Shown here: piece by piece, positions 17,200 to 25,201 of the stretch
Layout: each line of letters opens with the position of its first letter
Numbering within the stretch: position 1 is the stretch's first letter
Assembly: GCA_963829575.1 (NCBI GenBank)
Contig: CAWHJF010000013.1
Span: forward strand, 434,001 to 498,000
Source of the DNA: KACC-23026 sp963829575
Lineage (GTDB): Bacteria > Bacillota > Bacilli > Bacillales > Sporolactobacillaceae
Direction: 5' to 3'
Length of the DNA stretch: 64,000 bases
The notes under the pieces: generated by a model
What the model saw: only the letters and a program-made list of their open reading frames with translations
What the model was told of the DNA's origin: nothing
Database searches by the model: none
Translations under genes and position numbers: made by a program

Positions 17200-18084
17200 T
17201 TAAAGATTAATAATGATTTCCTGAATGGTATGATCTTCCGCTTTTTTTAGGATTACATCTGCTCGTTCACGTGAAGGAAGGATGTAATCTTTTAAATTTA
17301 CCGCATTAATATCCCGCCAAATTCGTTTTGAAAAGGAAAATAAGGCCTCTTTGTCCATTGTTTGAAACTGACTAAAATAAGAGGAAGGGTTGTGTTCGGC
17401 GTGCTTAACTAAATTTTGAACACGCTTCCAATACCAATTAAACACAAAAGGCTCTTCGGCATCGACATAGAGCTTGAAATCCAACCAATCGGAAATCGGA
17501 CGGAAGCCATTACCGGCTTGAAGCACATTAATGCCTTCTAAAAGGACAATATCTGGCTTATGGTAAGTGGCGGTTTCGCCCGTAATATCGTACACCTCAT
17601 GAGAATAAATAGGTGTTTCAATTTCATTTTTTCCGGATTTCAAATCCGAAAGAACGCGTTGCAAGTTATCCCAATCATACGATTTAGGGAACCCTTTTTG
17701 ATTCATAATCCCTCGGGTTTGTAATTCCGCATTTGAATAGAGGAAATGATCGGTTGAAATAATGTCTACTTTAAGGTTGGGTAAGTAGAGGCTTATAAGA
17801 TCCGCAATAAGCCGTGACGTTGTGCTTTTGCCAGCCGCGACACTCCCTGCGATCCCGATCAAGAATGGAGCCGGTTTGGAAGACTGAAGTCCAAGTGATT
17901 CCTCGATCGCAGTTTGACGAGCCTTACTTGCCTGGCGCCAATTTTCAATAAAATGTACAAGTGGCCAATAGATGTCGCTGAGTTCTTCTTGTGGGATGGC
18001 CACGGTATAATCGTTGTAATCAAATGGTTTGAGGTCTGAGAGACAGGTTGTCCATTCAGAACGTGAATATCGCACAGTCGTCAT
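17200..18084 (-). CDS. coaA: Pantothenate kinase, type I (CoaA)
   Basis: A 294-residue P-loop kinase that phosphorylates pantothenate with ATP, the first step of coenzyme A synthesis. Walker A is GIAGSVAAGKST at residues 77-88, followed by the family segments STDHFLYSN, QKGFPKSYD and LLEGINVLQ. The length is slightly under the usual ~315 of E. coli CoaA, but all motifs are present. AAGGAGCG lies seven bases before ATG 18084. It is a single gene, convergent with the small acidic gene. Confidence 0.95.
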   Translation of the reverse strand: MTTVRYSRSEWTTCLSDLKPFDYNDYTVAIPQEELSDIYWPLVHFIENWRQASKARQTAIEESLGLQSSKPAPFLIGIAGSVAAGKSTTSRLIADLISLYLPNLKVDIISTDHFLYSNAELQTRGIMNQKGFPKSYDWDNLQRVLSDLKSGKNEIETPIYSHEVYDITGETATYHKPDIVLLEGINVLQAGNGFRPISDWLDFKLYVDAEEPFVFNWYWKRVQNLVKHAEHNPSSYFSQFQTMDKEALFSFSKRIWRDINAVNLKDYILPSRERADVILKKAEDHTIQEIIINL

Positions 18085-18278
18085 TTTAGGCGCTCCTTAA
18101 GAAAAGTGTTGTCGGAACGAGACGAGTCGTTTGCCTTGAAGCTTCCGAGAACACATTTCATTATAACCAAAAAAGGAATGGAATGAAATGGTTGAGAATT
18201 CCTTTTTCAAAAATGATGATTGTTCGGTCTTCTTGTATAATTTGATCAATCCATTTTAATTGAAAGTAGGGTGAACCA

Positions 18279-18896
18279 GTGGTTGATGCTTTTTTGCATG
18301 GGTTTATTTTAGCAATTGGACTGATTTTACCTTTAGGCGCTCAAAATGTCTTTATATTTAATCAAGGTGCCACACAGACATCCTTTCTTAGAACGCTTCC
18401 CGTAGTCGTTACAGCTGGACTTTGCGACACACTCTTAATCGTCATTGCGGTGCTTGGATTATCCGTGATTGTCTTTGCAATCCCGTGGCTCAGTACTGTG
18501 ATCTATATGATTGGCTTCCTTTTTTTGCTCTATATGGGGGTTCAAGTTTGGAAGAGTTCGTCCGCCATCAATGGTTCAAAGCAAGAGAGGACCGTTTGGC
18601 ATCAAGTGACCTTTGCCTTGTCGGCTTCGCTCCTCAATCCGCACGCCCTTTTGGATACAATCGGCGTGATTGGAACGGGCTCTTTAATCTATCAAGGTGG
18701 GGCACGTTGGAGTTACACGGTAGCTTGTGTGCTAGTGTCTTGGTTGTGGTTCTTTTTTCTCGCCATATTGGGGAAAGTTTTGAAAGGATTAGACGCAGAA
18801 GGTCGCGTGATTCGTCTTCTCAACCAGATCTCTGCACTCATTATTTGGGGCGTAGCTTGTTATTTTGGCTTTCTTATTATTAAAACCTTTATTTAG
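18279..18896 (+). CDS. LysE/ArgO-family amino-acid exporter
   Basis: A 205-residue membrane protein with six hydrophobic segments. The family start (FLHGFILAIGLILPLGAQNVFIF) and the NPHALLDTIGVIGTGS segment about residue 120 are characteristic of LysE/ArgO transporters, which export basic amino acids or analogues. B. subtilis YisU is of this type. GTG 18279 is used, with AGTAGGG about seven bases upstream. A hairpin AAAAGGAAT / ATTCCTTTTT (about 18169-18208) stands in the leader and could be a terminator for upstream transcripts or an attenuator. No lysine riboswitch is evident. Confidence 0.85.
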   Translation: MVDAFLHGFILAIGLILPLGAQNVFIFNQGATQTSFLRTLPVVVTAGLCDTLLIVIAVLGLSVIVFAIPWLSTVIYMIGFLFLLYMGVQVWKSSSAINGSKQERTVWHQVTFALSASLLNPHALLDTIGVIGTGSLIYQGGARWSYTVACVLVSWLWFFFLAILGKVLKGLDAEGRVIRLLNQISALIIWGVACYFGFLIIKTFI

Positions 18897-18901
18897 TTGG
18901 A

Positions 18902-19062
18902 GCTCTACGCCTAACGGACCGCTTTCAAAAAGAAGAAGTACTTTTGACCGAATGGGCGCTCTTAAAGGACAACTTTCATAAAAAAGAGTCGCACCAGTCC
19001 GAAAGGCCGCTCCTATTGGACAGCTCTCAACCGAAATGAGTCGCACCAGTCCGAAAGGCCCA
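18902..19062. repeat. Three-copy tandem repeat of about 51-56 bp
   Basis: Units begin GCTCTACGCC (18902), GCTCTTAAAG (18958) and GCTCCTATTG (19009). Units two and three share an identical 23-bp block (18986-19008 and 19038-19060) that begins GAGTCGCACC and ends GAAAGGCC. The period is close to a multiple of three, so a minus-strand frame reads a degenerate 17-residue repeat, but no start signal supports translation. Confidence 0.75.
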
Positions 19063-19208
19063 GCCCCTCAGAAGTAATGAGCTTATAATTTGCTTAAAAA
19101 CTCGAATTATCGGATTGAATTAAGGTATAATGTCTATGGAATGCCTTTTCTTATGGGCTGTGTCATTGGATAAGTCGTATTTACTTAAGTTGAAAGTGAG
19201 TGGACCAT

Positions 19209-19931
19209 ATGGGACGTAAATGGAATAACATTAAAGAGAAGAAAGCTAATAAGGACAAAAATACAAGTCGGATTTATGCGAAATTTGGGATTGAAATTTA
19301 TGTAGCAGCTAAGCAAGGCGAACCAGACCCTGAAAGTAACCAAGCTCTTAAGTTTGTCTTAGAACGGGCGAAAACTTATAATGTTCCAAGGCACATTATT
19401 GATCGCGCAATTGATAAAGCAAAGGGCGGAGCCGACGAGAATTACGAAGAGTTGCGCTATGAAGGCTTTGGCCCAAGTGGATCGATGGTGATTGTGAATG
19501 CCCTCACCAATAACCTCAATCGTACCGCATCCGACGTTCGCGCTGCTTTTAGTAAAAACGGTGGAAATCTTGGTGTGAACGGTTCGGTTAACTATATGTT
19601 TGATGAGACGGCGGTCATCGGTTTTGAAGGGAAAGGCATGGATGAGGTACTCGAAATTTTCTTGGAAGCGGATCTCGATGTACGTGACCTGCTTGAGGAA
19701 GATGGGGCCATTATTGTCTATGCTGAACCGGATCAATTCCATCTCGTTCAAGAAACGCTAAAAGGTGCGGGTATTGAAGAATTTACAGTGGCTGAATTGA
19801 CCATGCTACCGCAAAACGAGATTACCCTTACAGGGGATGCCTTAACCCAATTCGAGAAATTAATTGATACACTTGAAGATCATGATGATGTCCAGCAGGT
19901 CTATCATAATGTTGATTTAGAAATTGAATAA
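19209..19931 (+). CDS. yeeI: YebC/PmpR-family protein (YeeI type)
   Basis: A 240-residue protein of the YebC family, recognised by MGRKWNNIKEKKANKD at the start and VPRHIIDRAIDKAKGG near residue 60. Older annotation calls the family transcriptional regulators; recent work on YebC proteins points to a role at the ribosome, relieving stalling during translation. The MGRKWNNIK beginning marks the YeeI-type paralogue rather than the MAGHSKW type. ATG 19209 matches the family start; the frame's upstream GTG at 19200 would add only three residues. It is monocistronic with a hairpin terminator. Confidence 0.9.
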   Translation: MGRKWNNIKEKKANKDKNTSRIYAKFGIEIYVAAKQGEPDPESNQALKFVLERAKTYNVPRHIIDRAIDKAKGGADENYEELRYEGFGPSGSMVIVNALTNNLNRTASDVRAAFSKNGGNLGVNGSVNYMFDETAVIGFEGKGMDEVLEIFLEADLDVRDLLEEDGAIIVYAEPDQFHLVQETLKGAGIEEFTVAELTMLPQNEITLTGDALTQFEKLIDTLEDHDDVQQVYHNVDLEIE

Positions 19932-19990
19932 TAGTTGAACGCGTTTTGAAGGCTTGGGCTGGTGGCCAACATATTGCCTTTGACTTGATG

Positions 19991-20043
19991 AGCCATTCTC
20001 TAAGACCAATCATACAAATGATCCTTAGAGGGTGGCTTTTTTA
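19991..20043 (+). terminator. Terminator after the YebC-family gene
   Basis: AGCCATTCTCTAAG / CTTAGAGGGTGGCT pair with two G-T wobbles, and six T follow. Confidence 0.85.
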
Positions 20044-20109
20044 ACTTCGGTCGGGGCGTGCTTAATCACTCCATGACAGAGATAAGTTATTTAAAAGGGG
20101 GAGAACGAA

Positions 20110-21192
20110 GTGGACAAGAAAGATGGCATGAACTATGCGCCTAAAGGAAACGTAAAGCCGGTGGTTGAAAAGAGAGCGTTTCGTTTTGCAGCTATCGGGC
20201 TAGACCATGGGCATATCTATGGGATGTGTAATGGCTTGATTGAAGCGGGAGCGGAGTTAGTGGCGGTCTATGATCCCGATCCCACAAAAGTGGAAGCGTT
20301 TCGAAAGCAGTTTCCTGAGGCCCATCAAGTTGAATCAATGGCAGACGTTTTAGAGGATCCGACTATTCAATTGGTTGCCTGTGCCGCGATCCCCTCACAT
20401 CGCGGCGCCTTAGGCTTAAACGTTTTGGATCACGGCAAGCATTACTTCACGGATAAACCGGCATTTACGACATTAGATCAGCTTGAACGTGCACGACAAA
20501 AGACAATGGAAACAGGATTGAAGTGGGGGATCTATTACAGTGAACGACTTCATGTTGAAGGAGCAGTGTTTGCTGGAGAACTTATTGAAGAAGGTGCCAT
20601 TGGCCGTGTCATCCAAGTCATGGGAACAGGACCCCATCGCATTCAAATTGACAATCGGCCAGATTGGTTTTTTGACCCGGACAAATTTGGAGGAATTTTG
20701 TGTGATATTGGCAGTCATCAAATTGAGCAATTCTTACATTTTTCAGGGGCGAAAGAGGCGGATGTGTTACATAGTAAAGTGGCCAATTATAAATATAAGC
20801 AGTATCCTAAATTTCAGGATTTTGGTGATGCAACATTGGTTGCAGACAATGGGGCCACGTTTTATTTCCGAGTGGATTGGTTTACACCAGATGGATTAGG
20901 GACTTGGGGCGATGGACGGGTGACCATCTTAGGAACTGAAGGCTATATTGAAGTGCGAAAATATATTGATGTCGCCCGTGAGAACACCGGAGACCATGTC
21001 TATCTTGTGAATGATCATGGGGAACAGCATTTCCAGGTCGCAGGGCAAGTTGGATTTCCGTTTTTTGGTCAATTTATTTTAGATTGTATCCATGGAACTG
21101 AAACCGCGATGAGTCAGGAACATGCATTTAAAGCTGCTGAGCTATGTATTGTGGCGCAAAATCAGGCGATTTGGATTGAAGGGGCACAGTAA
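20110..21192 (+). CDS. Gfo/Idh/MocA-family oxidoreductase
   Basis: A 360-residue NAD(P)-dependent sugar or inositol-type dehydrogenase. An N-terminal Rossmann fold (FAAIGLDHGHIYGMCNGL, about residues 26-43, and VAVYDPDP) is followed by TDKPAF near residue 117, the place of the EKP catalytic lysine motif. DIGSHQIEQFLHF near residue 200 supplies the catalytic Asp/His. GTG 20110 has AAAGGGGG upstream. It heads a same-strand block leading to the sugar ABC transporter and ThuA-like protein; Gfo/Idh/MocA and ThuA proteins often co-occur in carbohydrate operons, so a role in catabolising the imported sugar is likely. Confidence 0.85.
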   Translation: MDKKDGMNYAPKGNVKPVVEKRAFRFAAIGLDHGHIYGMCNGLIEAGAELVAVYDPDPTKVEAFRKQFPEAHQVESMADVLEDPTIQLVACAAIPSHRGALGLNVLDHGKHYFTDKPAFTTLDQLERARQKTMETGLKWGIYYSERLHVEGAVFAGELIEEGAIGRVIQVMGTGPHRIQIDNRPDWFFDPDKFGGILCDIGSHQIEQFLHFSGAKEADVLHSKVANYKYKQYPKFQDFGDATLVADNGATFYFRVDWFTPDGLGTWGDGRVTILGTEGYIEVRKYIDVARENTGDHVYLVNDHGEQHFQVAGQVGFPFFGQFILDCIHGTETAMSQEHAFKAAELCIVAQNQAIWIEGAQ

Positions 21193-21281
21193 GCTACAAT
21201 TATAAAAGTTGCAAAATGCGAGTTTATTTAGTCATCATGCGATGGATTGAAGAGTAGAGAGGGGCGGGGAGGCCTTATTTC

Positions 21282-21938
21282 ATGGAAGAAGTATTTGATA
21301 TTTTTACAAAAAATTATAATTGGCTCGGTACGGCGACACGCGATGAGGTCCATAGAAAAGGCTACTGGCATCAAACCTTTCACTGTTGGGTGGTTCATCA
21401 AACGGAACTCGGTCCTTTCTTACTTTTGCAATTGCGTCATCCTTCAAAGGACACCCATCCAAACAAATTGGATATTAGCTGTGCGGGTCACTTGCAGGCG
21501 GATGAGACCCCGGCCGATGGGATTCGAGAATTAGAAGAGGAACTCGGGCTCACGGTGGCGTTTAGGGAGCTCTATTCGGCGGGTATTTATACCTACTCGG
21601 ACCAAGACGGGGAGGTGCAAGACAATGAATTCTGTCACCTTTTCGTTTATAGTAATAAGGAAGAGGGTTTGGTGGGCTATGCCCCTCAATTGGATGAAAT
21701 AAGCGGCCTTTTTTTGGTCGATTTAAGAGAATTTAAGACATTGGTTCTCGGAGAATGTGAGTCTATTCAAATAAAAGGATTCACCCTATCAGAAGGTAGG
21801 CGAGAGGGAATGGAACGTTTAATGACTTTAACAGATTTAGTCAAAAACGAGCCGAACTATTATGAACAATTGTTTGACTGCCTGGAACGCAATGAGCTAA
21901 GTGAAGGGGGAATATATGATGATTTTTTCAAAGGGTAA
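21282..21938 (+). CDS. NUDIX hydrolase
   Basis: A 218-residue protein. The Nudix helix is visible at residues 69-90 (GHLQADETPADGI then RELEEELGL); it has one residue fewer than the textbook spacing between the first Glu and the RE pair. The family cleaves nucleoside-diphosphate-linked compounds or isopentenyl diphosphate-like substrates with Mg2+. The N-terminus (DEVHRKGYWHQTFHCWVV) resembles the subgroup related to isopentenyl-diphosphate isomerase. GGGGAGG precedes ATG 21282. Its 3' end overlaps the next gene by 23 bp, so the two are translationally coupled. Confidence 0.87.
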   Translation: MEEVFDIFTKNYNWLGTATRDEVHRKGYWHQTFHCWVVHQTELGPFLLLQLRHPSKDTHPNKLDISCAGHLQADETPADGIRELEEELGLTVAFRELYSAGIYTYSDQDGEVQDNEFCHLFVYSNKEEGLVGYAPQLDEISGLFLVDLREFKTLVLGECESIQIKGFTLSEGRREGMERLMTLTDLVKNEPNYYEQLFDCLERNELSEGGIYDDFFKG

Positions 21939-22389
21939 GATGACAAAAGAAGTGGCCATCCAGATCTTACACTGGCACTACGATCCTCCTTATGATTTTT
22001 ATAACAATGATGTATCGGATGCGGCCATTCGAGAACTTGTGGATGGGGACTATCAAGTCATGGTCGATGACCATCAAGAGGTGGTCGGTTTTTATTGCGT
22101 AGGGGGACCGGCCCAGGTTTTCGCCGGTATGCTTGTTGGAGTCTACGACACACCTGGCCTTGATGTTGGATTTGGCATGCGACCTGATTTAACGGGTCAA
22201 GGTCTTGGGACTGCATTTTGTACGTTTATTTTAGAGGATATTAAAGGCATAAGTTCGCATCCGATTCGGCTGACGGTGGCCACCTTTAACGAGCGAGCGA
22301 TTCACCTTTATGAAAAATTAGGTTTTGTAAAAGAAAAAACGTTCTTAAGAGATGAAATCGAATTTATAACGATGATCAAGAAATCTTGA
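21916..22389 (+). CDS. GNAT-family N-acetyltransferase
   Basis: A 157-residue acetyltransferase of the GNAT fold. The acetyl-CoA-binding motif A is seen as VGFGMRPDLTGQGLGTAF (Q-G-L-G-T), and the C-terminal ATFNERAIHLYEKLGFVKEK is the classic motif B. Substrate unknown; members of this type acetylate small amines or protein N-termini. GAAGGGGG lies five bases before ATG 21916; GTG 21901 and ATG 21919 are in-frame alternatives. It overlaps the Nudix gene and ends before the LacI promoter region. Confidence 0.85.
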   Translation: MMIFSKGKMTKEVAIQILHWHYDPPYDFYNNDVSDAAIRELVDGDYQVMVDDHQEVVGFYCVGGPAQVFAGMLVGVYDTPGLDVGFGMRPDLTGQGLGTAFCTFILEDIKGISSHPIRLTVATFNERAIHLYEKLGFVKEKTFLRDEIEFITMIKKS

Positions 22390-22533
22390 TTCCGAGTAGG
22401 ATCTAAACGATTCTAAGCGCTAGGTTGGCATATTTTTGAAAAAGGCCTAATACATTTTTCAACGTAGGGTTTCCGCAAATAGTCTTAGATTTTTGGGGAA
22501 TATACCCCAAAAGAACTATTTATTAAAAACCAG

Positions 22534-22562
22534 TTGAAAAATGAAGCGCTTTCATCTATAAT
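22534..22562 (+). promoter_or_regulatory. Sigma-A promoter of the sugar operon regulator gene
   Basis: TTGAAA (22534-22539), a 17-bp spacer and a perfect TATAAT (22557-22562). The spacer carries the palindrome-like TGAAGCGCTTTCA, so a LacI/CcpA-type repressor bound there would block polymerase. Confidence 0.85.
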
Positions 22563-22570
22563 CTGAATTG

Positions 22571-22584
22571 TGAAAACGTTTTCA
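22571..22584. promoter_or_regulatory. cre / LacI-family operator
   Basis: TGAAAACGTTTTCA is a perfect 14-bp palindrome and matches the cre consensus TGWAANCGNTNWCA at every position. It lies eight bases after the -10 box, covering the likely transcription start of the LacI gene, so autorepression or CcpA repression is expected. Confidence 0.85.
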
Positions 22585-22647
22585 TAAATTGGCGTCACGG
22601 AAACCTAATTCATAATTGGGGGGTGTCTTATTTAGAGGAGGAAAGAC

Positions 22648-23637
22648 ATGGCTAGGATTGAAGATGTCGCACGTTTAGCGGGTTTATCCCCAGCAACTGT
22701 TTCAAGGGTAATTAACCATCATCCTTATGTATCAGATGAGAAAAGAAAGCTCGTTCAAGATGCCATGGATCAATTAGGATATGTGCCGAATTCGATTGCA
22801 AGGCAATTGCGTACCCAGACGAATGAGACGATTGGTGTTTTAATTCCGAGGCTTTCAAACCCCTTCTTTAGTAGGTTAGTTGATTCTATGGAAAACATCG
22901 CTGCTGAAAATGGATTTAAGTTGATTGTTTGCCAAACACGCTCTGAGAAAAGTCGAGAAATTGCATATTTGAATTGGTTAAAAACTCGGCAAATCGGTGG
23001 TGTTGTGATGGCTTCAAGCGAGAATAATTGGGAGGTCATCCAAACGTATTGTGATTTTGGTCCGATTATTTTTTGCAACGAATTCCCACCCCACACCAAA
23101 GCACCGATCATTTGTTTAGATCAATTTATGGGCGGCTATATCGGGACCAAACATTTAATCGAACGGGGGCATACTAAGCTCGGCTTTTGTTATGCTGGAA
23201 GCCAATTTACAAATATTCGAGAACGTTTTTTGGGATTTGAGAAGGCTTTATATGAAGCGGGTTTACCTTTTGATGAGCGCTGCACCTTTAAAGAAGCTTA
23301 CGGCTATAAGGATGGACAACGAATTTATCATCAAATAAAAGCACTTAACTCGCAACCAACGGCAGTTTTCACTAGCAGTGACGAAGTGGCGATTGGCATT
23401 ATCGCAGAAGCTAAGAAGCATGGGATCACTGTGCCAGAAGATTTGGCGGTTCTTGGTTTTGATGATCAGCCGATTGCAGAGTTATATGATCCTGGTCTTT
23501 CTACGATTTATCAGCCTGTCGAAGAAATTGGAAAAACCTCTATTGAAATGATGTTAGATTTACTAAAGGGTGAAAAAGAACTCAAGCCATATAAAGTAGA
23601 ATTACCGCTTCATCTAGTCATAAGAGCATCTACTTAA
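22648..23637 (+). CDS. LacI-family transcriptional regulator
   Basis: A 329-residue repressor with the LacI HTH at residues 2-22 (RIEDVARLAGLSPATVSRV), hinge helix near 46-56 and a periplasmic-binding-protein-like sugar-sensing domain (ETIGVLIPRLSNPFFS onward). Effector likely the sugar or a derivative imported by the ABC system just downstream. AGAGGAGG precedes ATG 22648. Palindromic operators lie both before its own gene and before the binding-protein gene (23661), which fits control of both. Confidence 0.92.
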   Translation: MARIEDVARLAGLSPATVSRVINHHPYVSDEKRKLVQDAMDQLGYVPNSIARQLRTQTNETIGVLIPRLSNPFFSRLVDSMENIAAENGFKLIVCQTRSEKSREIAYLNWLKTRQIGGVVMASSENNWEVIQTYCDFGPIIFCNEFPPHTKAPIICLDQFMGGYIGTKHLIERGHTKLGFCYAGSQFTNIRERFLGFEKALYEAGLPFDERCTFKEAYGYKDGQRIYHQIKALNSQPTAVFTSSDEVAIGIIAEAKKHGITVPEDLAVLGFDDQPIAELYDPGLSTIYQPVEEIGKTSIEMMLDLLKGEKELKPYKVELPLHLVIRAST

Positions 23638-23660
23638 GTTAGGTTTTGTTTCCGCTTATG

Positions 23661-23674
23661 TGAAATCGATTTCA
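23661..23674. promoter_or_regulatory. cre / LacI-family operator before the binding-protein gene
   Basis: TGAAATCGATTTCA is a perfect 14-bp palindrome with the same half-site (TGAAA) as the operator at 22571. It matches the cre consensus fully and lies 32 bp before the start of the solute-binding protein gene. Confidence 0.8.
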
Positions 23675-23705
23675 TATCATGTTTTGCAAATAAAGGAGGA
23701 TAAAA

Positions 23706-25049
23706 ATGAAGATTAAAAAGTTAAGCTTTCTTATGGTCATCGTATTAGCGTTTAGCTTGATTTTGTCGGCTTGTTCATCTTCAAAAACGACGAACAACAG
23801 TAGTAAGTCCAATAAAGATAACACATCCACCTCATCCTCAGATCAAGCGAGTGGAACGGATTCATCTAATCAAGATGTCACGATTGTCTGGGCGCGTGGG
23901 AAAGATACAACAAACGCGACCAAAGATATGCTTGCTGCCTTCGAGAAAAAATATCCACATATCCACGTTAAACTCCAAGAAGAACCGAACGATACAGGTA
24001 AACAACACGACGCTTATGTAACCGCATTCAATGCGAAGTCATCGGCTATTGATGTGATTAACATGGATGTGGTTTGGCCGGCGGAATTTGCTCAAGCAGG
24101 CTATACACTTCCGTTGGATCGATTTATCCAACAAGATAATGTCGACTTAAGCCAGTATAACAAAGGCGCGCTCAGTGCCGCTCAATTTGATGGGAAACAA
24201 TGGGCCTTACCACTTTTTATTGATGCAGGCGTTCTTTTCTATCGCACAGACCTTGTTAAAACACCGCCAAAAACATGGGATGCTCTCATTAAAGATGCGA
24301 AATCCCTTCAAGGAAAGAATGGCACTAAATATGGCATGTTACTTCAAGCCAAACAATATGAAGGCCTTGTTTGTAACGCCGTTGAATACCTCGGCAGCTA
24401 CGGTGGCGGATTTATTGATAAAAACGGCAAAGTGTCCGTCAATTCCCCACAAGCCATTAAGGGATTAAAAGAGTTGAAAAAAGTGGCGATTGATTCAGGT
24501 ATTACACCAAAGAACATTACAAACTTCACAGAACCTGAAACAGATAGTTCGTTTATTGAAGGGCAATCCGTCTTTGCTCGAAACTGGCCGTATATGTGGG
24601 CAGATGCACAAGATAAGACCAAATCAAAAATTGTTGGTAAAGTGGGCGTGGCTGCGTTGCCAGCAGGGGATAGCGGTTCTGCTTCAGCACTTGGTGGTTG
24701 GCAAATGGGCATTAACAAATATTCCAAACACCCACAAGCCGCTTGGACATTTGTTAAGTTTATGACAGGTGTCGAAGGTGAAAAAATTCAATCCATTAGC
24801 GGCGGTAGCTCTCCAGCGATTATGAGCCTTTATCAAGATCCGGATGTTTTGAAAGCGAATCCATTCTTTAAACAACAAGGATTCCAAGATGCTGTAGCTA
24901 ATGCGACCTCGCGTCCTGTTGCACCAAATTACCAAAAAATTTCAAGCATTATTCAAATTCATGTTTCGAAGCTATTAGCCGGTCAAGAAACCGCTGAGCA
25001 ATCCGCAGCAAACATGGAATCTGAAATGAAAGCGGCAATGAATCAATAA
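23706..25049 (+). CDS. Sugar ABC transporter substrate-binding lipoprotein
   Basis: A 447-residue family-1 solute-binding protein. The signal peptide has a lipobox LSAC with Cys23, followed by a Ser/Thr/Asn-rich linker to about residue 58. The mature part carries the family pattern (VTIVWARGKDTTNATKDMLAAFEKKYPHIHVKL; later FARNWPYMWADA and ALGGWQMGINKYSKHPQAAW) of trehalose/maltose-type binding proteins. It is anchored outside the membrane and delivers substrate to the two permeases downstream. AAAGGAGG precedes ATG 23706. A structured intercistronic region follows, which could raise its level over the permeases. Confidence 0.93.
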   Translation: MKIKKLSFLMVIVLAFSLILSACSSSKTTNNSSKSNKDNTSTSSSDQASGTDSSNQDVTIVWARGKDTTNATKDMLAAFEKKYPHIHVKLQEEPNDTGKQHDAYVTAFNAKSSAIDVINMDVVWPAEFAQAGYTLPLDRFIQQDNVDLSQYNKGALSAAQFDGKQWALPLFIDAGVLFYRTDLVKTPPKTWDALIKDAKSLQGKNGTKYGMLLQAKQYEGLVCNAVEYLGSYGGGFIDKNGKVSVNSPQAIKGLKELKKVAIDSGITPKNITNFTEPETDSSFIEGQSVFARNWPYMWADAQDKTKSKIVGKVGVAALPAGDSGSASALGGWQMGINKYSKHPQAAWTFVKFMTGVEGEKIQSISGGSSPAIMSLYQDPDVLKANPFFKQQGFQDAVANATSRPVAPNYQKISSIIQIHVSKLLAGQETAEQSAANMESEMKAAMNQ

Positions 25050-25066
25050 GAGATATAAGAATAGAC

Positions 25067-25176
25067 GCTGACTTTGTTCGAGGGTCGGCTCCTTCAGAAA
25101 CACCTATGATCTCTAAGTTTCAGAAAAAGTGAGATAGGTGTAAGAACGAGGGGGTCAGACCCTTCCTCGAGTCAGC
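25067..25176 (+). promoter_or_regulatory. Structured intercistronic element inside the sugar ABC operon
   Basis: Nested inverted repeats: GCTGAC (25067) with GTCAGC (25171), TCGAGG (25078) with CCTCGA (25165), CACCTAT (25101) with ATAGGTG (25134), and a GGGTCAGACCC core at 25152. No T-run follows, so this is more likely an mRNA stabiliser or partial attenuator that sets the ratio of binding protein to permeases. Confidence 0.65.
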
Positions 25177-25201
25177 CTTGTCCTTAAAAGAGGTGAATGC
25201 T

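Noticed and set aside
18085..18278. Lysine riboswitch before the LysE-family gene
   Set aside because: Only a simple terminator-like hairpin is present; the conserved lysine-aptamer blocks are not seen.
18789..19046. 85-codon minus-strand ORF over the 51-bp repeat
   Set aside because: It overlaps the end of the LysE-family gene in antisense, lacks a ribosome site and only reflects repeat periodicity.
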